Shown: positions 47,694 to 51,873 of the stretch, piece by piece
Position numbering within the stretch: position 1 is the stretch's first letter
Layout of the letters: each line of letters begins with the position of its first letter
Assembly (NCBI GenBank): GCA_947174975.1
Contig: CAMWLA010000001.1
Coordinates: forward strand, 1 to 51,873
Length of the DNA: 51,873 nt
Origin: an uncultured Clostridia bacterium
GTDB lineage: Bacteria; Bacillota; Clostridia; Christensenellales; Borkfalkiaceae
Direction of reading: 5' to 3'
The notes under the pieces: generated by a model
Told to the model about the DNA's origin: nothing
What the model saw: the letters and a program-made list of their open reading frames with translations, nothing else
Database searches by the model: none
Made by a program: the position numbers and the translations under genes

Positions 47694-48848
47694 TTATAAA
47701 TTTTGCAGAGCCTTTTTAAGCCTTGCAAGTCCGTCCGCAATCGTCTTGCGGGGACAAGCCACGTTCATACGCAGAAATCCGCGTCCGCTTTCGCCGTATT
47801 CGGCGCCGTCGCAAAGATATAATCCCGTGCTTTTGCGTATGGTTTCCGCCAGCATATCCGCGTTTGAATACGCATTGCAGTCCAGCCACACGAGATACGT
47901 CGCTTCCGACGGAACGACCTTAATTTTAGGCAAGTTTGCTTGGATAAAATCCTTAACGGCTTTCTTATTGTCCGAGATATATTTGCGCAGTTCGTCAAGC
48001 CATTCACCGCCCTCGTTAAACGCCGCAACCGTTGCGCATACCGCGAACGTGTTGGGCTCGGCGACCTCGTCGGTATTTAGCGCGCGGTTGACTTTATTGA
48101 ACAGTCCCTCGTTTTCGGTGAACACCGCGGCGCTTTGAAGCCCCGCAAGGTTAAACGCTTTACTTGCCGATATGCAGGTTACGCTGATTTCGGCGCACTC
48201 TTCGGACGCCGAAGCAAAGGGGGTATATCCCCTTTCGGGCTCGGTTATGTCGCAGTGAATTTCATCCGACAGAACGTTTACGTGATGCTTTTTGCAAAGG
48301 CTTCCGATGCGCGCAAGCGTCTCCCTATCCCATATCTTTCCCACGGGGTTATGCGGGTTGCAAAGTATCATTAACGTGGTTTCGGGCTCGGCAAGCTTTT
48401 TTTCTAAATCGTCCCAGTCTATGCCGTAGCTTTCGCCGTCGTAGCTGAGGGGCGCTTCCAAAACGCGTCTGCCGTTATTTACTATCGAATTAAAGAAAAT
48501 GTTGTATACGGGCGTTTGCACAACGACGTATTCGTGAGGAGTGGTAAGCTTTCTGACAAGCGAAGAAATTGCGGGCACAACTCCCGTGCAGAAAATGAGT
48601 TTGTCCGCGGGTATAGCGTAGCCATGCCGTTTTTTCCACCAGCCCACAATACTTTTATTCCATTCTTCGGGTACGATATTGTAACCGTAAACACCGTGCT
48701 CGGCGCGCTTTTTTATGGCGTCGATTACGGCGGGCGCCGTGCAGAAATCCATATCCGCAACCCACATGGGAAGCTCGTTTTCCGCGATATCCCATTTGAG
48801 GGAAGCCGTATTTCTTCTGTCGGTTATTTTGTCAAAATTATATTTCAT
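47694..48848 (-). CDS. MalY/PatB-type pyridoxal-phosphate aminotransferase / C-S lyase
   Basis: A 384-residue fold-type I PLP enzyme. The MalY/PatB group splits cystathionine-like C-S bonds. Visible marks: N-terminal MKYNFDKITDRRNTASLKWD, PMWVADMDF, the LMILCNPHNPVGKIWDRETL substrate/PLP block near 160-180, LSDEIHCDI (PLP Asp), and SASKAFNLAGLQ with the Schiff-base Lys near 230. Length is normal. The start overlaps the DUF3737 stop by 11 bp, so the pair is coupled. Role in sulfur amino acid metabolism or regulation is inferred from the family. Confidence 0.92.
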   Translation of the reverse strand: MKYNFDKITDRRNTASLKWDIAENELPMWVADMDFCTAPAVIDAIKKRAEHGVYGYNIVPEEWNKSIVGWWKKRHGYAIPADKLIFCTGVVPAISSLVRKLTTPHEYVVVQTPVYNIFFNSIVNNGRRVLEAPLSYDGESYGIDWDDLEKKLAEPETTLMILCNPHNPVGKIWDRETLARIGSLCKKHHVNVLSDEIHCDITEPERGYTPFASASEECAEISVTCISASKAFNLAGLQSAAVFTENEGLFNKVNRALNTDEVAEPNTFAVCATVAAFNEGGEWLDELRKYISDNKKAVKDFIQANLPKIKVVPSEATYLVWLDCNAYSNADMLAETIRKSTGLYLCDGAEYGESGRGFLRMNVACPRKTIADGLARLKKALQNL

Positions 48849-49695
48849 TCTTTCCCCGTATAATTATTTTTGTTTTGCCGACGTCGACCTTATCCTTTTC
48901 CAAGATAAGCTCCTTTATTCCGTCGCACACTATGACCCCGCTAAGGGGATTTTTAACGCTGTCTATCTCGCCTACTATATCCGCGTCGATGTCCTTGCAG
49001 TACTCAAAGGAAAGGGTAGTGTTGTTGAGTCTGCAATTTACAAGCTTTAAATTTTCTATGTAACAAAAGCCTTGCAAGCTTTCTATTTCACAGTCGATAA
49101 GCGTAACGTTTTTGCTGTTCCAGCCGAAGTATTCCCCGCTGATTTTAGACTTTATTACGGTCACGTTTTCGCAGTTCCAGAACGCGTCCTTCGTTTCGAG
49201 AACCGAATTGCGGATAGTAACGTTCTTTGCGCCGTCAAAGCCGTAGTCGCCGTGCAATATGAGCTTGTCAACCGTAATATCCGTGCAGTTCATTGCAAAG
49301 TAGTTGCCGGAAACCTCCACGTTTTTTAAGGTGACTTTTTCACATTGCCACAACGTTTCCTGGGCGTTTGGCATATCGCAGTTTTCTATCGTGAGATTTT
49401 TACATCTGCGAAAATTTTTGGGAGCGTTTATCGGGGTGTTTTTTAAAGTAATATTTTCCGTATACCATACGCCCGCCCGCGCGGTTTCCGTCCAAAGACA
49501 ACCTTCAACCTCGATATTTTTCGAATACCACAGCGGATATTTCCAGCCGAAAGTACAGTCGTTAAGTTTTATGTCCGCACTCTCTTTAAGGGGCGATTCG
49601 CCGTCGTCGAACAAGCAGCCGGCAAATATCAAGTCTTTGCCTTGGAATACCGCCCTTTCGCCCGTGAAGTGCTGTTTTGAAATTTTCTTTGCCAT
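48838..49695 (-). CDS. DUF3737 family beta-helix protein
   Basis: A 285-residue protein predicted to be a right-handed parallel beta-helix of short rungs such as NLTIENCDMPNAQETLWQCE and NVTVIKSKISGEYFGWNSKN. The DUF3737 pattern of repeated W-x-C and N-x-T/V steps is clear (KYPLWYSKNIEVEGCLW, WQCEKVTLKNVEVSG). No signal peptide. It overlaps malY by 11 bp and lies 15 bp after upp. In other Firmicutes the family also neighbours malY-like genes, but its function is unknown. Confidence 0.85.
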   Translation of the reverse strand: MAKKISKQHFTGERAVFQGKDLIFAGCLFDDGESPLKESADIKLNDCTFGWKYPLWYSKNIEVEGCLWTETARAGVWYTENITLKNTPINAPKNFRRCKNLTIENCDMPNAQETLWQCEKVTLKNVEVSGNYFAMNCTDITVDKLILHGDYGFDGAKNVTIRNSVLETKDAFWNCENVTVIKSKISGEYFGWNSKNVTLIDCEIESLQGFCYIENLKLVNCRLNNTTLSFEYCKDIDADIVGEIDSVKNPLSGVIVCDGIKELILEKDKVDVGKTKIIIRGKNEI

Positions 49696-49710
49696 AGCTT
49701 CCTCTTACCG

Positions 49711-50352
49711 TTATTTCGTGCCGAACAGTCTGTCGCCCGCATCGCCTAAACCCGGGCGGATATAGCCGTTTTTATCCAACTCTCTGTCGAGTGCGGAAAG
49801 GTAAATTTTTACGTCGGGGTGGGCGGTTGCCACTTTTTCCACACCTTCGGGGGCGCCGACGATCGCCAAGAACCTAATATCCTTGCAGCCGCGCTTTTTC
49901 AGTGCGTTGAGCGCATCATCCGCCGAGCCGCCCGTCGCAAGCATAGGGTCGACGAGAATAACCGTTTTATCCTCTATACCCTCGGGTAATTTGCAATAAT
50001 ATTCGTTGGGCGTAAGGGTCTTTTCGTCGCGGGATATTCCTATATGCCCCACGCAAGCCGTGGGCAGAATATCGAGTACGCCGTCAACCATTCCGAGACC
50101 CGCGCGCAGTATCGCGACCACGGCAATACTTTTTTCCTTTATCCTATGCTGCACCGTTTTTTCAAGCGGAGTTTCCACCTCTTTAGGAACGAGATTTATA
50201 TCCCGCATACTCTCGCAGGTCATTATTGCGGTAATCTCGCCGATAAGTTCGCGGAACTTTTTCGTTTCCGTACTGCTATCGCGGGCAACCGCAAGTTTAT
50301 GTTTTATGAGCGCATGCTCTAAAACGAATACGTTACTTAGCTTTCTCATCAT
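49711..50352 (-). CDS. upp: Uracil phosphoribosyltransferase
   Basis: Upp salvages uracil to UMP using PRPP. The 213-residue protein has the type I PRTase PRPP motif ILVDPMLATGGSADDALNAL near residues 130-149, the KIYLSALDRELDKNGYIRPG block and the C-terminal GLGDAGDRLFGTK uracil-binding loop. N-terminal HALIKHKLAVARDSSTETKK is typical. Two adjacent Met codons (50352, 50349) are possible starts; the ribosome site AAGGGA favours either. It follows the ATPase gene by 17 bp. Confidence 0.96.
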   Translation of the reverse strand: MMRKLSNVFVLEHALIKHKLAVARDSSTETKKFRELIGEITAIMTCESMRDINLVPKEVETPLEKTVQHRIKEKSIAVVAILRAGLGMVDGVLDILPTACVGHIGISRDEKTLTPNEYYCKLPEGIEDKTVILVDPMLATGGSADDALNALKKRGCKDIRFLAIVGAPEGVEKVATAHPDVKIYLSALDRELDKNGYIRPGLGDAGDRLFGTK

Positions 50353-50369
50353 TTTCCCTTATAACACGA

Positions 50370-51873
50370 TTATATTTGTCTACTTTCGTGACAGCAGAAA
50401 TAAATTATCTGCTTATTTTTTGCAAGTTCTTTTAAAAGCACTTCCGCGCGCTTCATATGCTCGCCGTCGAGGTGAACGAACGGATCGTCCATAATTATGA
50501 ACGGCTTTTCGCCCTTGTACATATTGTCAATAAGCGCAAGCCTTAAACACAGCGCGCAAAGGCTTTTCTGCCCCGCGCTGAGGTGCGTGTCGCTTCTCAG
50601 CTCGCCGCCGCGCTCGAAGCGGACTTTGAAATCTTTATCGAACGCCACCCTTTCACCGAGCACGGTTTCCAAAAGACCGCTGTAATTTAAAAAGCTGTTT
50701 TTGACCGGGGATACGTATCTGTCTTTGAGGTTCTGCTCCGCTTGTTCCAAAAGATATAAAGTCTTGACTAAAATGTCGTATTTCTTTTTGAGTGCGGCCT
50801 CTTCTTCCAAAGCCGTTTCAAGCTCTTCGCGAAGCTCGGCAAGTCTTTCAACCGCGGCTTCGTCGTCGGCTATATCCCTATCCAAAAGACTGAGCTCTTC
50901 GCGCTTTCTTGAAAGCTCGGCGTCTATGCTTTGAGTATCCTCTTCACCGGCGGGGCGCTCTTCCAAACCGTTTTCCGCCTTGTAATCCGCCGCCCTCTTT
51001 TCAAGCCTTTCTATATTTGCAATAAGTCTGTCGGCCTCGGCGCTGTCGCGCTCGATTTCGTTTGCAAGCTCACTGAGGTTTGCGCGCGGTGCTATCGAAT
51101 ACTTTGAAAGTATATTTTGTATTGCGTGCGTGTATTCTTCTATTTCGGTTTTGCCCGCGTCCGAACGCTTTATAGTATCCTCTTTTTCCGCGTTGAGCGC
51201 GGTATATTCCGTCGCCAACGCGCCGAGGCGGGTCAAGTCCGCCTGAATGTTTTCACCGTCAAAATCATATCTTGCAAGGAAAGCCAAAACCCGCGCCTTA
51301 TGCCCGTCCGCTTCCGCTCTCTTTTCCGACAAAAGCGTTTCATACTTTGCGCGTTCCTCAACGCTTGAATTGTATATTTCCAAATCGCGGGTTAGGTTGT
51401 TGAAATCAACCTCGATACCGCCGTCCGAATAGTAGCCGCAACGCGCAAGGAAACTCCTTATTTCATTTTCAAGCCCGCTGCTTTCCGCGGTGGGCACAAC
51501 CTTCATACTGTTTATCTGACCGGTAAAATACGTAAATATTCCCGCAAGCGCCAGAACGCCGCCCACACCCAGAAGTATACCGCCGTAAAGCATCTTCTGC
51601 ATAAACATCATAGCCGCGCCCGCGCCGAGTGCCACAACAGCGACAACTGCCAGAACCAACGCGATTTTTTTGCTAACCGATGCGCGGGGTGCTTGATTAT
51701 TTTTCTTTTCGCGCAAGGATATGAGCTTGTCACTGTACTTTTTAACTTCTTCCGCTTCGGGCACGCCCATGGGGAATTTATTTGCCCCGCCGCCCTTGAC
51801 TAAGCTTTCGTAATTGGAAATTTCCGCTTCCAGCCTTATGATTTCCGCAGCGGTCTCGTTTGCGGAATTAATT
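50370..51873 (-). CDS. SMC/YhaN-like ATPase, C-terminal part (cut by window end)
   Basis: The reading frame is open to the window edge (upstream residues include INSANETAAEIIRLEAEISN), so the N-terminal Walker A half is outside. The visible ~500 residues hold a coiled coil, a membrane hairpin of two segments (IALVLAVVAVVALGAGAAMM, YGGILLGVGGVLALAGIFTY) and a second long coiled coil. The C-terminal ABC half then has THLSAGQKSLCALCLRLALI (signature), FIIMDDPFVHLDGEH (Walker B and D-loop) and CCHESRQI (H-loop region). This matches YhaN-type ATPases, which often pair with an SbcD-like nuclease. DNA-end processing at the membrane is inferred. Confidence 0.85.
   Translation of the reverse strand, partial: INSANETAAEIIRLEAEISNYESLVKGGGANKFPMGVPEAEEVKKYSDKLISLREKKNNQAPRASVSKKIALVLAVVAVVALGAGAAMMFMQKMLYGGILLGVGGVLALAGIFTYFTGQINSMKVVPTAESSGLENEIRSFLARCGYYSDGGIEVDFNNLTRDLEIYNSSVEERAKYETLLSEKRAEADGHKARVLAFLARYDFDGENIQADLTRLGALATEYTALNAEKEDTIKRSDAGKTEIEEYTHAIQNILSKYSIAPRANLSELANEIERDSAEADRLIANIERLEKRAADYKAENGLEERPAGEEDTQSIDAELSRKREELSLLDRDIADDEAAVERLAELREELETALEEEAALKKKYDILVKTLYLLEQAEQNLKDRYVSPVKNSFLNYSGLLETVLGERVAFDKDFKVRFERGGELRSDTHLSAGQKSLCALCLRLALIDNMYKGEKPFIIMDDPFVHLDGEHMKRAEVLLKELAKNKQIIYFCCHESRQI

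Overview
The window reads as part of the chromosome of a Gram-positive, anaerobic, gut-type clostridial bacterium, probably an uncultured Clostridia lineage. The evidence is AGGAGG-type ribosome sites, sigma-A promoters, lipoprotein signal peptides, MsmX/LplB/LplC-type sugar transport, RNase G/E, and an L27 with a short cleavable N-terminal extension. No rRNA, tRNA, CRISPR array, insertion sequence or prophage was seen. Most genes lie on the minus strand.

Layout. 1-4800: rpsB-tsf, a lipoprotein, a rhomboid protease, ruvX and DUF1292. 4870-13200: a plus-strand block with HIT protein plus GltD-like oxidoreductase, RNase G/E, L21/L27, then GNAT plus AraC regulator; a BspA-like repeat lipoprotein and a SecB-like protein lie on the minus strand within it. 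13200-17340: small regulators, an alpha/beta hydrolase, a cyclophilin-like lipoprotein, a sugar O-acetyltransferase and a membrane-bound MerR regulator. 17460-42430: a pectin/galacturonate utilisation locus. 42490-51873: a small coiled-coil gene, two CobW-family GTPases (one with a large His-rich metal-binding insert), two low-complexity proteins, a MalY-type aminotransferase, DUF3737, upp and the C-terminal part of an SMC/YhaN-like ATPase cut by the window end.

How the pectin locus works. A CUT1 ABC transporter (very large binding lipoprotein, two permeases, two alternative MsmX-type ATPases, five small membrane proteins of unknown function) imports pectin oligomers. CE8 pectinesterase, GH28 polygalacturonase and GH105 unsaturated galacturonyl hydrolase, none with a signal peptide, would break them down in the cytoplasm. 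Galacturonate then goes through UxaC, UxaB and UxaA to 2-keto-3-deoxygluconate; unsaturated uronate goes through KduI (KduD is not in the window). KdgK and an Eda-VOC fusion finish to pyruvate and glyceraldehyde 3-phosphate.

The most unusual content is non-coding. (1) Two ~180-nt leaders, upstream of the unrelated HIT and RNase G/E genes, share an identical 5' core, while their downstream helices differ in sequence but still pair. (2) Six copies of a ~115-124-nt dispersed element have nested helices that differ in sequence from copy to copy yet stay complementary. Four of them begin within 4 nt of a stop codon, and four lie inside the pectin operons. Both look like structured RNA families that I cannot match to a known one.
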